A stretch of 64,000 bases of DNA from Streptococcus constellatus (GCF_902167705.1 NZ_CABHMZ010000026.1:107437-171436); one strand, 5' to 3'; shown: positions 35,788 through 45,824, counted from the stretch's first letter. Program-made: numbers and translations. The notes: generated by a model from the sequence alone, not told the origin.

Positions 35788-35920
35788 CTTCCTGCTCCTT
35801 TCCTTCTCTCAGCTTGTTATACTGTTCATCGGATTCCTTTCCAACTCTTATGCAGCAGTATAAAACAAACCCATATACCAGGAATACGATAATCCCTGCA
35901 ACGATCAATACTGTTTTCAT
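35762..35920 (-). CDS. Small membrane protein (52 residues)
   Basis: Starts ATG 35918-35920 with a GGGAGAAG ribosome site. One N-terminal helix (VLIVAGIIVFLVYGFVLYCC) precedes a charged tail (KLREGKEQEDDRSR). It overlaps the Cys-rich gene by 26 bases. Unknown function. Confidence 0.55.
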   Translation of the reverse strand: MKTVLIVAGIIVFLVYGFVLYCCIRVGKESDEQYNKLREGKEQEDDRSRVCK

Positions 35921-36025
35921 CCCATTTCTTCTCCCTTCACTTTTTTATCAGTATTGGCAAAAAGGGCATCTATGAAACACTTGTCCATAAATGCCCTCTT
36001 CCTCTTTAAGAAATCTTAGGATCTC

Positions 36026-39000
36026 TTATTTTTTCTTCTTTTTGCGGAGAATCACAGTACCTCCGACTCCTGCCATTCCAACTCCTGCAAGCAGGATCCA
36101 GAAAAGGATCGGTGTGTTATCTCCTGTCTTCGGTGAAGTAGATGTCTTTGTTGTCTCAGTATCTTTTGTTTCTGGTGTTGATGTTGTTTCTGGTGTTTCC
36201 TCTGTAGTCTCTGTTGGTGTTGCCGTCGGCTTCACTTCGTCCTTCATCACTACTTTCTGAATCTCTCCTGTATCTTTTACTGTAAACTTCACATCTTCTG
36301 CTACCAGGTATCCATCCGGTGCAGTCTCTTCCCGAAGTGTATATTCTCCAATCGGAAGCATTTCAATATAGTGTGGTTTTTCCTCAGATGTCCAGCTCTC
36401 TACTGTCTTTCCATCTTTATCAAGAATTGTCAGTTTTGCTCCTGGCAGTTCCTTACCAGAAATATCAGTCTTGGAAATCTGCACTTTTGTCACATCATCC
36501 TTCATTTCCACCTTCTGTACCTCACTGGTATCTTCAACCGTAAAGGTAATGCTCTCTGCTGTAACATAGCCATCCGCTGGAAGTGTCTCTGTCATGGTAT
36601 ACTTCTTACCAACTGTCAGTTCTTTAATGATATGTGGCTCTTTTCCGGAAGTCCATTCATCCACGGTATTTCCACTTTCATCGGTCACTTTCAGTTTTGC
36701 TCCCTCAATCTCTTTTCCATCCGTCAGAGATGTCTTGGTAAATTCTACGGTTGTTGCCTCATCTTCAAAAGTAAACTCATAGGAAAGAGTCTCTTTTTCA
36801 GCCCCACCATACTCAAAAGTAAACTCCTGTACCTGATCTGTGGTCGCAAATCCCTGTGCTGGTGAAGTTTCCTTCACATAGTAGGTATGACCAAGAGGAA
36901 GAGCCGCAGTAAAAGTCAGTTTTCCATCTTTATCTGTAGCCTGTTCCTCAATCACCGTATCCGCTTTCAGGATCACATCACCTTTTGCATTGACAATATC
37001 ATCCTTATTGCACAGAGCAAATACGGCTCCTTCCAGTACACGGTCAGAATCTTTCGCTTTTTTCAGCACTTTCACTTCTGCCTTCTGACGTTTGTTCTGC
37101 CAGTCCGCAGAGTAAGTAACTTCCGCAGTATTCTGATCACGGTAAGTCAGGTCAACCTCACGGGTTTCCCCATCAAGAACATAACCGTTTGCTGTCTCTT
37201 TCTCTTTGACATAATATTTGCCAAGAGGAAGATCAGTCAGTTTTGCCACACCAGTCTCATCCGTTGTAATGGTTGCTACCAGTGCATCCTTTTTGTAATA
37301 ATCCTCACTCTCACCATCAGCCGCTTTAATATCCTCTAAGGCATAAACTTCAAAAGTAACCTCTTTCAAGGAACCTGAGAAATATTCAAACAGATGCTTA
37401 ATCCATCCACCAATGGAATCCAGTGCAGATACTTTGTCCAGGAACTCACCTTTTTTATTGATCATCAGTGTTCCGGTCGGTACGTCATCTTTCATTTCCA
37501 CCTTCTGAATTTCTGCAGTATCCTCCACAGTAAATGTGATCTCTTCTGCTATCAGATAGCCATAAGGAGCCATTTCTTCACGAAGTGTATAAGTCTCCCC
37601 GGCAGTCAGTCGTTCAATCAGATGTTCTTCCCCTTTTACAGATTTCCATGTATCTACCACATTTCCATCTTTATCAAGCACTGTAAGAGTGGCACCGGAA
37701 AGTTCTACTCCTGTAGTAATATCCGACTTCTTGAATGTTACTTTTGTTGGCTGGTTCTTAAATACAGATTCCAGTTTTACCACTTTCACATCCTGTCCCT
37801 GATATTTCGCAGTTACTTCCAGTGTCTCAAATGAAGATACATAACCGGCAGGAGCTGCAAGCTCTTTGATAGAATAGCTTCCGAATGGAAGATCAAGTTC
37901 AAACACTACCCTTCCATCTTCATTGCTGACTGCTTTTCCAAGCAGAGTGTCTGCTTTCACAACTACTTCTCCATGAGCAAGAATATCTTCCTTTGCATAA
38001 AGTCCAAATTCTGCACCTGCTACAACCGTCTCATTTTCTGCATCCTGTTTTACTACGGATACTTCTACCTTCTGGCGGTCATTCTCAAAAGCAGCTGTCT
38101 GCTCGATCACTGGTGTTTTCTGGTCTTTGTAAGAGAAAGTAACGGTCTGTGCCTCTTCGTTTAACACAAAGCCCTCTGGTGCTGTCTTTTCGACAACCTT
38201 ATACGTTCCAAGGGGAAGGTCAGCAATCTGTGCTTTTCCGTCTTTATCGGTCGTAACCGTTCCTACTAATGCTCCAGAAGCATATTCCAGAATACGGTTG
38301 CCCTGGTCATCTTTCTGGAAATCTGCTGTGTAAATGTCCTCAGCTGCATATACTTCAAAAACTGCACCTTCCATATTTTCTTTCTGGTAAGTGAAATCAT
38401 CCTTAAATCCATTCAGAACCTCACCCTGCTTTACAATGTTCAGTTCCCCTTTGACCGGATGATTTTCATATGCAATCTCAATGATAACATCGCCAGAAGT
38501 TCCGTCCATCTGATATGCTGTGTTGGAATCTACATTCACCTCATAGTAATTCTCATTCAGAGTATATCCATAAGGTGCGTTTACTTCCTCAATGCGGTAA
38601 TGCCCGATTTTAAGATTCTGCGGAAGGATCAAATATCCCTTCTCATCTGTAAAATAGGATTTATGTTTTACCGTAGTCGGATAAGTCGTTACCTGCTCCA
38701 CATATTTTTCAGTGTCCATGTTGAAAATCTTGAACTCTGTATTCTTCTGAAGCACTGCTTTCTTTGTCTCGTCATCCTGTTTGATGATTTTCAGCTTCGC
38801 TTCAAACTCTTTATCCAGCATCACTCTCCACACCTTCACCAAATACCAGTGCTAAATCCTGTGAACCTGACCCTGTACTGATCTTATAAGCAGAATAGTC
38901 CTTGGTTACACTTCCTTTCATCGTAGCTGACCAGCTTCCTGCAACATCCTGCACCTGTGTCAATGGTGCTGATAAATAAAACTTCGTTCCACCAATGATC

Positions 39001-40298
39001 TCTACGGCTTCCCCGGCTTTACTTGTCTTTCCGGTTGTTACATTATGAAGCTTCACGCCACTTGGAAGTTTCATCGTGATACTCTGTAGTTTGTCTGCCT
39101 TAAATGTAATCTCCTTTGTTCTCTGGCTGCTGCCATCTACATAAGCGGTTACATTTGCATCTGAAAAACTCATATCGACATCTGGGATCTCCGGCTGTGA
39201 AATACAGTAATTATACAGTTTCATAGCAAGTGTTTTTGCTTTGCTGCTTGCTCCGGAAAAAGCGGAATCCCCACCATTTGCATAGGATGCAGCCAGATGA
39301 ACCAGAATAAATCTGGCACCAGCACTTAAATTGCCATAACCGTTCTCTTCTGTAAAGAATCCTTCATCACCTGCCGCCTTCGTTCCATAATAACAAACCT
39401 TAGCCAGCTTTTTCCCATCACTCAGCTTTGTAATATCGTATGTTCCGGTTCCAGGACTGGATTTCTCCGGCTGGATACAATAAGCGGTTGCAGAAACATT
39501 TCCAAACTTCACGGTGTACTGATACGTCAGATAGCTTCCATACCCATAATCCGAATACTGATAGCAGGCTCCTCTGGTCACAGTTACTTTCTTGGTACTT
39601 CGGGTTGATGCTTCCCTTGCCATAAAAGTAACCGCTTCCCCTTCTTCCATTGAATAAAGGTCAATACCACTATCCTCTGCCTGATCCATTACTTCAGAGA
39701 CAGTTAATCCAGACTCTTCATCTGTTGTAACTTCCTCCTCTTCTGGCAGATCGGTTACTATTTCCGTCTGCCCTTCTGCATCGGCATCTTCTTCCGCATT
39801 ACCAGAATCTTCTGTCTCGCCAGCATTTCCTTCACCGACGGTATTTTCAGAAGTATTTGGTTCTGTCAGCTGTTCTGTTTCTGGTTCTTTTACAGTTACA
39901 TTTCTGCTGATACGATAAGAAGGATTTCCACTGACCGGCTCTACCTTATAAACTGCTTTATATGTATCTGCCTGGTATGTGTCAAAATCATCTCCTGACT
40001 CATTCTTCGCTTCATACAGCTCTACTTTCACTTTGGCATCATTGATTCCTTCAATACCGGAAAAATCCACCTTAATGTCAAAATCAGAACCATAATCAAT
40101 ACTGTAATCATTGGCAGTTAAAATCTCATCCTCAGCCAGCTTATCTTTCACCGCTTCCAACTCCGGATACTGTGCTTCAAAAGAAGAAGCTGCCTTTTCC
40201 GGTTCTGCTGCATAAGCAGTTATCGGCTGTGCCACAGCACTTGCAATCGTAATAACAGATAATACTCCAGACATTACTCTTTTCAATGTCCCTTTCAT
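36026..40298 (-). pseudogene. Large thioester/Cna-B surface adhesin with one frameshift
   Basis: The N-terminal part (40298 to about 38820) has a signal peptide (VMSGVLSVITIASAVAQPI, AYA), an acidic linker and a thioester domain with ACYQYSDYGYG and AYCIQPEKSSPGTGTYD. The C-terminal part has many Cna-B/SpaA-like repeats (for example TYKVVEKTAPEGFVLNEE, and three units ending EIQKVEMKDDV-like), a sortase signal SPKTGDN, a membrane helix and KKKKK. The two frames overlap in 38811-38842. Removing one base in GCTGGATAAAG joins GEGVESDA to DKEFEAKLKII, giving about 1423 residues. Probably a sortase-anchored adhesin carried as cargo. The start is ATG 40298 (GAGGT upstream); an upstream GTG at 40352 is less likely. 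Confidence 0.85.
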
Positions 40299-40348
40299 TC
40301 TCAATACCTCACTTTGCTTTATTTTTTCTGTTACCGGTTTACAGGCTT

Positions 40349-40450
40349 TCACCTGTCTGATACAATCAAATCATAGGCATCACCCCGTTTTAAATTATTT
40401 GTGCCAAAATCATTACTGATGACAGCACAGTCATACGCCGGAACCTGCAT
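40349..40450 (-). CDS. Possible 33-residue peptide
   Basis: ATG at 40448-40450, encoding MQVPAYDCAVISNDFGTNNL and ending YDLIVSDR. It ends 51 bases before the adhesin start. No good ribosome site was found. It may be a leader peptide or a fragment of a longer protein. Confidence 0.25.
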   Translation of the reverse strand: MQVPAYDCAVISNDFGTNNLKRGDAYDLIVSDR

Positions 40451-40804
40451 AAAAGCGAGACTCCGACGCATGGTCTACTGTCATCGCCCGGCGAACCGGG
40501 CATAACAAAAATAAGGATTGAGCATTCCCGATCAGAAGAGAACTTCCACTGGCCGCAAAATGCGTAGCTGAGCTTTCATCCTCTTCTGACCTTTTATTCA
40601 ATTATCAAGGTACGGTGGATAGGGATTAAATCATTTGAAGTGTTGTCTTGAATGACTTTGCCCTCTTTCCACTAATCACAGGCGGCAGAGGGCAAAAGGT
40701 CAGAAAAATTTCAAAAAAATTTTTAGAATATAAATGCTATTTAGAATTGAAAAAAACTTACAGGGAAACTGCTTTACACATGCAGCTTCCCCTTCTCATT
40801 TTAC
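40451..40804. other. 354-base gap upstream of the adhesin gene
   Basis: Contains a very stable GCCCGG-TTCG-CCGGGC hairpin (40486-40501) on the minus strand and AT-rich stretches. No gene is supported. It probably carries the adhesin promoter and leader. Confidence 0.4.
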
Positions 40805-41508
40805 TTATCTTTTTTTGCCATCTTCATCATAATTCTTCTCTATTTTATTAAGAGCATATTTCAATATTTCTGTTACGGCATTTCTCTTTACTCCATTTTC
40901 CTTTGCAATCTGTTTATGTGTTTTCTGATTCCAGTAAAATTCCTGAACTACTTTTTTCTGCTTATCACTAAGTACACTCATCATCTCTTCTGCAATCTGC
41001 TGACGATTCACACGTTCTTCTACATCTGCAAGTTTATCTTCCATACCTGCAAAATCCTCAGAAATACCGCTATATGAAATGCATCGTCCTCGATCACGAC
41101 TAGAAATATTGTGTGCTAAACGATCCTCACCAATCAGCATCAAGCGAAGATACCATTCTTCTTCCTCAAAAAAGCTCTCTTCTATCTCACAAAAATATTT
41201 TTTTCACGAAGTCCTGTCTCTGGATTCCAGCTGTTATATTTTTCTTCTTCTTTGTGTTTTTCCTCTATTACAGAAGAATAGCCATAACCTAACTCCAGAT
41301 TTACTGGGAATACCGTTACTCTGTTTCCGATACCATAAACCGCATATCCGGACTGATAAACGATAATATGTACCTCATTCACTCCTGCTCCTGTTGTTTT
41401 ATGAGCAACTACCGGTGATTCCCCTGTACGAAGCTGCTTCGGTGTAGGAAGTTTCTCTCCTCTCTTTGGTGTGTCGATCAGTTCTTTCAGTGTTCTTAAT
41501 GTCAGCAT
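40805..41508 (-). pseudogene. Sigma-70-like regulator split at an A7 run
   Basis: The first frame (41508 to 41182) encodes LRTLKELIDTPKRGEKL ... WNPETGLREKN and stops. The second (to 40805) contains a sigma region 4 helix-turn-helix (MMSVLSDKQKKVVQEFYWNQKTHKQIAKENGVKRNAV). Adding one A to the A7 run at about 41199-41205 joins them as GLREKKYFCEIEESFFEEEEW, about 234 residues. This is inferred from frame continuity. Each half also has a possible start of its own, so two small genes cannot be excluded. AAAGGTGG lies before ATG 41508. Confidence 0.55.
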
Positions 41509-41675
41509 AATTGCCACCTTTCCCGCAGGAACCGGTGACAAAAAGAAAGGCAGCTAAGCTAAATAGACCCCGGTTCCGCTAATTTTTTTTTATTAGCGGA
41601 ACCGAAGCTCCAGCCTGCTGCCTTCTTGTATGGAAAATCTTCTTGCACAATCACTGTGCTAAGATTTCACCAACA

Positions 41676-41816
41676 TTATTTATTTCTGCTTACTATGGAT
41701 ACCGTGTCCGTCTTATTCTCATTTTCCTTCTGACGGATTTCTTTGAGTATGTCTGAATAATCGCCAAACGCATCGTATGGACAGCTACGGCGAAACTCCA
41801 ATTCTTCCTGAGTCAT
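41676..41816 (-). CDS. Small acidic protein (46 residues)
   Basis: ATG 41814-41816 with AAGGAGG upstream; sequence MTQEELEFRRSCPYDAFGDY and then a charged tail. Unknown. The strong ribosome site supports translation. It lies upstream of the sigma-like gene. Confidence 0.6.
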   Translation of the reverse strand: MTQEELEFRRSCPYDAFGDYSDILKEIRQKENENKTDTVSIVSRNK

Positions 41817-42007
41817 GAGTTTTTTCCTCCTTCATTTGATAAGTTAATTCTACTAAAAAATAAATTTTATTTAGCCCTATAAAACGTCTTATTTTCATTT
41901 ATTAATGAGACGAATTCGTCTTATTTTATAAATTCTCCGCTTGTATCTCTTTCCCATTACGTTTCATTACTAAAAAAATCTTAGTAACTACATTTTTCAT
42001 GTAAATA

Positions 42008-42367
42008 CTAAGATTTCCCTTTTAACTCTATTCTAAGTTCTAAATACGTTATAATTTTCTTTTGTTCTTCTATTGATAGCTTATCTAGCATATCTATTAA
42101 CTCTTTTTCTTCCTCTTTTGGACATTTTGATGGACAGGAATCTTCGGAAGTTAATTCTTCCATAGTCATTCCAAGCGATGTTGCTAACCGGTAGATCATA
42201 GCATGCGAAGGATTATGTAAACCGCCTTCAATTTCTCCAATTCTTTTCATAGGAACACCAGTTTGAATATATAAAGCTGTTTGTGTCAATCCTAATTCTT
42301 TCCTTTTCTTTCGCAGCTTCTCTCCTATAGCCTTTAAGTGTTGGCGTTCTTTTTCTGATATTTCCAC
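42008..42367 (-). CDS. XRE-family regulator
   Basis: 119 residues with a Cro/CI helix-turn-helix (KLRKKRKELGLTQTALYIQTGVPMKRIGEIEGGLHNPS, about 14-60) and a C-terminal helical tail. Divergent from the 42433 gene with only about 65 bases between starts, so it likely controls both. Typical immunity-type regulator of mobile elements. Confidence 0.83.
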   Translation of the reverse strand: MEISEKERQHLKAIGEKLRKKRKELGLTQTALYIQTGVPMKRIGEIEGGLHNPSHAMIYRLATSLGMTMEELTSEDSCPSKCPKEEEKELIDMLDKLSIEEQKKIITYLELRIELKGKS

Positions 42368-42432
42368 AGAATCACCCTATTACATACTGTTTACTTATAA
42401 TCAACATAGTGGTTGGGAGGAGGAAGCCTTAT

Positions 42433-43488
42433 ATGACTAATAGGGAAATTTTGAACGCAATAATTGATAAGATAAAATCAGAAATAAAACGACAGAATTT
42501 ATCGCAGGAGGAACTTGCCAAGATATGTACCAAGAAGATCAAAGAAAAAGATCCAAAGGCAAAAGGTATTTCACAAAGTTCAATATCCAATATTTTAAAC
42601 AAGCCCTCTTCTGCCACACTGTCTAACCTTTTAAAAATTTGTGATGGACTTGACTTAAGTTTATTTGCTATTTTTCGCTCTATCAATAATTCACTTTCTT
42701 CAGATAATACGAATTTGATATATGATGTATCCAATCCTGCTTTTAAAGGTTATTTGACCGAATCTAAAATGTATATTTATTTTCTTTCTACCGAAAGCAA
42801 TTATACAGATGAATTATTATATGCTGAATTAGAACTAGGGGATTTTTACCATACGAACGAATGTATTGTCCGTTTACAGATCAATACCAAACAACATAGT
42901 GATCCCGATACACTTCCTGATTATAAAAAATATGAGGGAAACATGATAATTTATCATAATGTTTCTATTTTTATGCATTTAGTTTCCTGTGATACCGGAG
43001 ATGTTTGGTCTCTCATCTTTAATCACAGCGATTTGTACAAAAAAACCTTAGCATGTTCACTTGGATGTGCTGTCACTTTAGCCTCCGGAAAGGGGCATCG
43101 ACATCCCACTATTCATTTTGCTTGCTTAAGCACCCAAAAATTGAATTCTAAACAAGAAAACATTGTAAAAAATCAGCTCCGCCTTCATGGTGAATACATA
43201 TCTATTTCTGCAAAAGATTTAGCCGCTTTTTTAAAAACAGAAACAGTTGACGAGGCTTTTAAAAATAAAATTCAATCTGCCATTAAAGAAAAATCCTATT
43301 CTCATTCTGAATGGCATGATTTAGATTCCTACTTAATTTCTATAAAAACTTTGGCATCCTCGTCTCCACTTGACTCTAAAAAAACGTATGAAGCAATTTC
43401 CAAATTGTTACGCTACTCGTCCAATCCTAGTTCATATACCATTGCCCCTGATGAAGATGGCAAATTATATCATTTATTAAACGACTGA
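42433..43488 (+). CDS. HTH regulator with unknown C-terminal domain
   Basis: 351 residues from ATG 42433 (GGGAGGAGG upstream); a GTG at 42409 is the alternative. The N-terminal XRE-like helix-turn-helix (RQNLSQEELAKICTKKIKE, then ISQSSISNILNKPSS) is followed by about 250 residues I do not recognise, with YADELLYAELELGDF-like beta segments. TATAAT at 42396-42401 is a likely -10. A perfect 18-bp terminator follows. The C-terminal part may sense a ligand; this is inference. Confidence 0.72.
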   Translation: MTNREILNAIIDKIKSEIKRQNLSQEELAKICTKKIKEKDPKAKGISQSSISNILNKPSSATLSNLLKICDGLDLSLFAIFRSINNSLSSDNTNLIYDVSNPAFKGYLTESKMYIYFLSTESNYTDELLYAELELGDFYHTNECIVRLQINTKQHSDPDTLPDYKKYEGNMIIYHNVSIFMHLVSCDTGDVWSLIFNHSDLYKKTLACSLGCAVTLASGKGHRHPTIHFACLSTQKLNSKQENIVKNQLRLHGEYISISAKDLAAFLKTETVDEAFKNKIQSAIKEKSYSHSEWHDLDSYLISIKTLASSSPLDSKKTYEAISKLLRYSSNPSSYTIAPDEDGKLYHLLND

Positions 43489-43496
43489 TTTTCTTG

Positions 43497-43543
43497 CTTA
43501 TAGAGAGAATGATTAATAAGAATCATTCTCTCTATAAGTTTTT
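43497..43543 (+). terminator. Strong bidirectional terminator
   Basis: CTTATAGAGAGAATGATT (43497-43514) pairs perfectly with AATCATTCTCTCTATAAG (43521-43538), followed by Ts. It separates the convergent 42433 and 43554 genes. Confidence 0.9.
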
Positions 43544-43553
43544 CTACTCACTT

Positions 43554-43796
43554 TCACTCATCTTCAAACTCCATTTCATTCATTTCCGGAAAATCCAGTA
43601 ACTCAGAAACTGTCATGTTTAAGCCCATGGCAATCTTACGCAAAGTCTTCAGCTTTGGATTCTTTGTTTCTCCCCTCATCATACTATTAAGCGTTGATTG
43701 CGTAATCCCTGACAATGTAGCAAGTTTATTTGTCGTTATCCCTCTCTCAACACACAAATCAGTCAATCTCTTTATTATGGCATCTGAATACGTCAT
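43554..43796 (-). CDS. Small XRE-family repressor
   Basis: 80 residues with helix-turn-helix RGITTNKLATLSGITQSTLNSMMRGE. It is divergent from 43949, and two palindromic repeats lie in the gap over the opposing promoter. It is therefore likely a repressor of the 43949 gene and possibly of itself. Confidence 0.83.
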   Translation of the reverse strand: MTYSDAIIKRLTDLCVERGITTNKLATLSGITQSTLNSMMRGETKNPKLKTLRKIAMGLNMTVSELLDFPEMNEMEFEDE

Positions 43797-43853
43797 GTAA
43801 ATTCTCCTTAAATCACAATATATATTCAGTATAAAGGATTTCTCCCTTTTTTA

Positions 43854-43912
43854 TTAACGGTATGCCGTTGACATTCTCGCAATTTAATGATAGATTAACG
43901 GTATGGCGTTGA
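43854..43912 (+). promoter_or_regulatory. Promoter overlapped by two palindromic operators
   Basis: TTGACA (43868-43873), 17 bases, TAGATT (43891-43896). The repeats TTAACGGTATGCCGTTGA (43854-43871) and TTAACGGTATGGCGTTGA (43895-43912) cover the -35 and the -10. Each contains AACGG/CCGTT-type dyads; start-to-start spacing is 41 bases, about four helical turns. This is a classic layout for an XRE repressor. Confidence 0.75.
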
Positions 43913-43948
43913 TTCATTTCACATAAACTCAAAGGAGGATTTTATCTT

Positions 43949-44317
43949 ATGAGCAACAAAGAACAAAAACTACGAAATAATCTTTATAAGATACTCACCG
44001 AATATCTACTTCATGACAGCAAGAATACTCTTCACTCATTAAAAGCCAACCAGGAAAATTTTCTAGATCAGCTTGCAGCTTTTCGTATGGAAACTACATT
44101 ACCTATTGCAATAAAGCACGATGTAAAATATCAAAAAGCTCAGAAAAAATGCAATAAAGCCAATGAAAAAATACGGGATCTTAATCTAACTCCTCAACAA
44201 TGGGACACTGTTGATGCTGCTATCACTGCTGAAAACATTTCATCTATAGAATATATACGGATTGCCTATAAGCAAGGAATCATTGATGCATTTTCTATTT
44301 TACGAGAAACTCTTTAA
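43949..44317 (+). CDS. Unknown helical protein under XRE control
   Basis: 122 residues, AAAGGAGG before ATG. Almost entirely helical and charged (NLYKILTEYLLHDSKN, then KAQKKCNKANEKIRDLNL), no membrane segment. Not recognised. As the target of a tight repressor in a mobile element it could be an antirepressor, a toxin-like or a recombination accessory protein; no evidence chooses between them. Confidence 0.6.
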   Translation: MSNKEQKLRNNLYKILTEYLLHDSKNTLHSLKANQENFLDQLAAFRMETTLPIAIKHDVKYQKAQKKCNKANEKIRDLNLTPQQWDTVDAAITAENISSIEYIRIAYKQGIIDAFSILRETL

Positions 44318-44321
44318 TATA

Positions 44322-44339
44322 TTCATGTTAATCCAATCG
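44322..44339 (+). repeat. Direct repeat flanking the 44363-45085 gene, copy 1
   Basis: TTCATGTTAATCCAATCG; copy 2 at 45101-45118 differs at one base. The two lie just outside the gene on either side. They may be operator or attachment-like sites. Confidence 0.6.
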
Positions 44340-44351
44340 CTTATGAGCAAT

Positions 44352-44375
44352 AAAGCAGGGATTTATCTCTGCTTT
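44352..44375 (-). terminator. Convergent terminator between 43949 and 44363 genes
   Basis: AAAGCAGGGA pairs with TCTCTGCTTT (one bulge) around TTTA; T-rich on the plus strand. It overlaps the end of the 44363 gene. Confidence 0.6.
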
Positions 44376-45085
44376 CCCATTTTCTTCTCTATTGCTTCCG
44401 GAACTCTGATCAAAGCAAATCGCCATAGTATCGGATAAATATATGAAACTCCTCTAATATCTCCAAGTGCCTTCGGTTTCTTCACTTCTTCTGAAATCCT
44501 CTTACTATTTTCAAATGCCAGCACCACACTACTCCAGGCAAGACTCTTACTTTTCTCTCTTCGGTCTATCAGCAACTCTCTGTTATACTCTCCGTTTTTA
44601 CCAACCTTTAATTTATACCGAAATGGTAATCCTGTTGCTGTTTTAAATGGATACTCCTGAAATGCAATAACAGCCTGCCACAGATTTTCCACTGATGGTA
44701 TTTCCTTTAGAAGCCGAACCTGCTCTTGTCGAATCTTATATGTCCTGCATCTCTCCGCATTTAAACTTATCTCTGCTGCATTATAAAGCCCCTTAGTGTA
44801 GGGCAAATAGGAATGAACCGATGCTCTGGAAAGACCTGTGAGTTTCATAATCTCCGGAATCTTTTTTCCTGACTGATGCAGATCATTAATTTCTGTACAT
44901 ATATCTGATGTGAACACATCAGCAGTAATAAGTAGCTTACGGAGTTTAAGCAAACTCATATTTAACTCATCTGCCAGTGATCTTAATGAATCTGCCTCTT
45001 CATAGGCATCTCTTAACTCTTGAAGAAAATTATTAAATTGAAGTTCTGGATTATATTCTGGTTTCTTTTTTGGTCTTCCTGCCAT
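44363..45085 (-). CDS. HTH-containing protein of mobile-element type
   Basis: 240 residues. The N-terminal half has two helix-turn-helix-like segments (LRSLADELNMSLLKLRKLL and KIPEIMKLTGLSRASVHSYLPY), the latter resembling a resolvase- or MarR-like turn. The C-terminal half is not recognised (WSSVVLAFENSKRIS). I interpret it as a DNA-binding protein of the resident element. Its promoter region holds a repeat also found at 44322-44339. GGAGT lies just upstream of the ATG. Confidence 0.65.
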   Translation of the reverse strand: MAGRPKKKPEYNPELQFNNFLQELRDAYEEADSLRSLADELNMSLLKLRKLLITADVFTSDICTEINDLHQSGKKIPEIMKLTGLSRASVHSYLPYTKGLYNAAEISLNAERCRTYKIRQEQVRLLKEIPSVENLWQAVIAFQEYPFKTATGLPFRYKLKVGKNGEYNRELLIDRREKSKSLAWSSVVLAFENSKRISEEVKKPKALGDIRGVSYIYPILWRFALIRVPEAIEKKMGKQR

Positions 45086-45100
45086 TTTTTAACTCCTATT

Positions 45101-45118
45101 TTCATGTGAATCCAATCG
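45101..45118 (+). repeat. Direct repeat flanking the 44363-45085 gene, copy 2
   Basis: TTCATGTGAATCCAATCG, 16 bases upstream of the gene start. See 44322-44339. Confidence 0.6.
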
Positions 45119-45129
45119 TCTTGCACCTA

Positions 45130-45181
45130 AAACAGAGGATTCACTGCTACCTCCTAATGCTCCGATAGCTGTCCTCTGTTT
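45130..45181 (-). terminator. Terminator at the end of the polysaccharide operon
   Basis: AAACAGAGGA (45130-45139) pairs with TCCTCTGTTT (45172-45181). It lies directly after the VanZ-like gene and before the mobile-element gene. Confidence 0.75.
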
Positions 45182-45187
45182 CTTATT

Positions 45188-45808
45188 TTATTTCTTTCGC
45201 TTTCTGGAATATCCCAAATAATAGATGACACCGCCAACTGCTCCACCAAGTGTATTATAGGTCAGATCTAATATTTGAAATGTTCCAAGATGGAATAATA
45301 GCTGAGTAAATTCTATCAGAAAAGAAAATACTGCTACAACTTTTGTAGCTTCCCAAACGGTTTTTCCAAATCTAATATTCTCAGATTCATCAAGTAATTC
45401 TTTTTGAAATGCCCACAATAGTAAAATAGAAAATGGAACAAATAACATAAAATTCTCTATAGATTCTGTTGTAAACTTTCCCTCTTCATATAATCCCCAT
45501 CCTCCAAAAAGCTTTCCAAGCGGATCAAACCATATCTCACGATTTAGAACTGTTCGGAGTAATATCATTGCTGTATAAAAAGCTAATAAGAATGTCCGGC
45601 GAAAATTTGAAGAACTTTTAAATGCTCTCCACCATGTTGCAAACATATTTCTAACAAAATCGTTCTTCTTCCATTCATGTTCTTTTGCATACAAATACAG
45701 GAACATTGCTAGAAACGCAAGGAGAACGGCAGCCCAGAATGGCTGATAAAGTGCTGACAATACATTATATGCTATTTTATTAAATATTTCGATTATCTTA
45801 CTTCCCAT
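45188..45808 (-). CDS. VanZ-like membrane protein
   Basis: 206 residues with four or five membrane segments. FVPFSILLLWAFQ and the later VVAVFSFLIEFTQLLFHLGTFQILDLTYNTLGGAVGGVIYYL match the VanZ family, whose C-terminal segment with DLTYNTLG is typical. Last gene of the minus-strand polysaccharide operon. VanZ-like proteins modestly affect envelope-targeting antibiotics; the mechanism is not known in general. Confidence 0.85.
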   Translation of the reverse strand: MGSKIIEIFNKIAYNVLSALYQPFWAAVLLAFLAMFLYLYAKEHEWKKNDFVRNMFATWWRAFKSSSNFRRTFLLAFYTAMILLRTVLNREIWFDPLGKLFGGWGLYEEGKFTTESIENFMLFVPFSILLLWAFQKELLDESENIRFGKTVWEATKVVAVFSFLIEFTQLLFHLGTFQILDLTYNTLGGAVGGVIYYLGYSRKRKK

Positions 45809-45824
45809 CGTTCTCCTTTATTAT

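Larger units (their letters stand above)
32884..45118. mobile_element. Decayed resident conjugative element (major part)
   Basis: The minus-strand order repA, unknown, pcfB, virD4 fragment, recombinase mirrors the start of the intact ICE, but everything between the VirD4 Walker A region and the recombinase is missing. Additional resident-element genes probably include the surface protein and the HTH genes up to about 45 kb. The other end is the recombinase C-terminus at 303-1766. Its outer boundary near 45.1 kb is uncertain; I set it at the second TTCATGTGAATCCAATCG repeat because host-type genes begin at 45188. Confidence 0.65.

Noticed and set aside
36026..38842. Repeated Cna-B units as a tandem DNA repeat or CRISPR-like array
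   Set aside because: The repetition is at protein level with diverged DNA, within a long coding frame; there are no regularly spaced short repeats.
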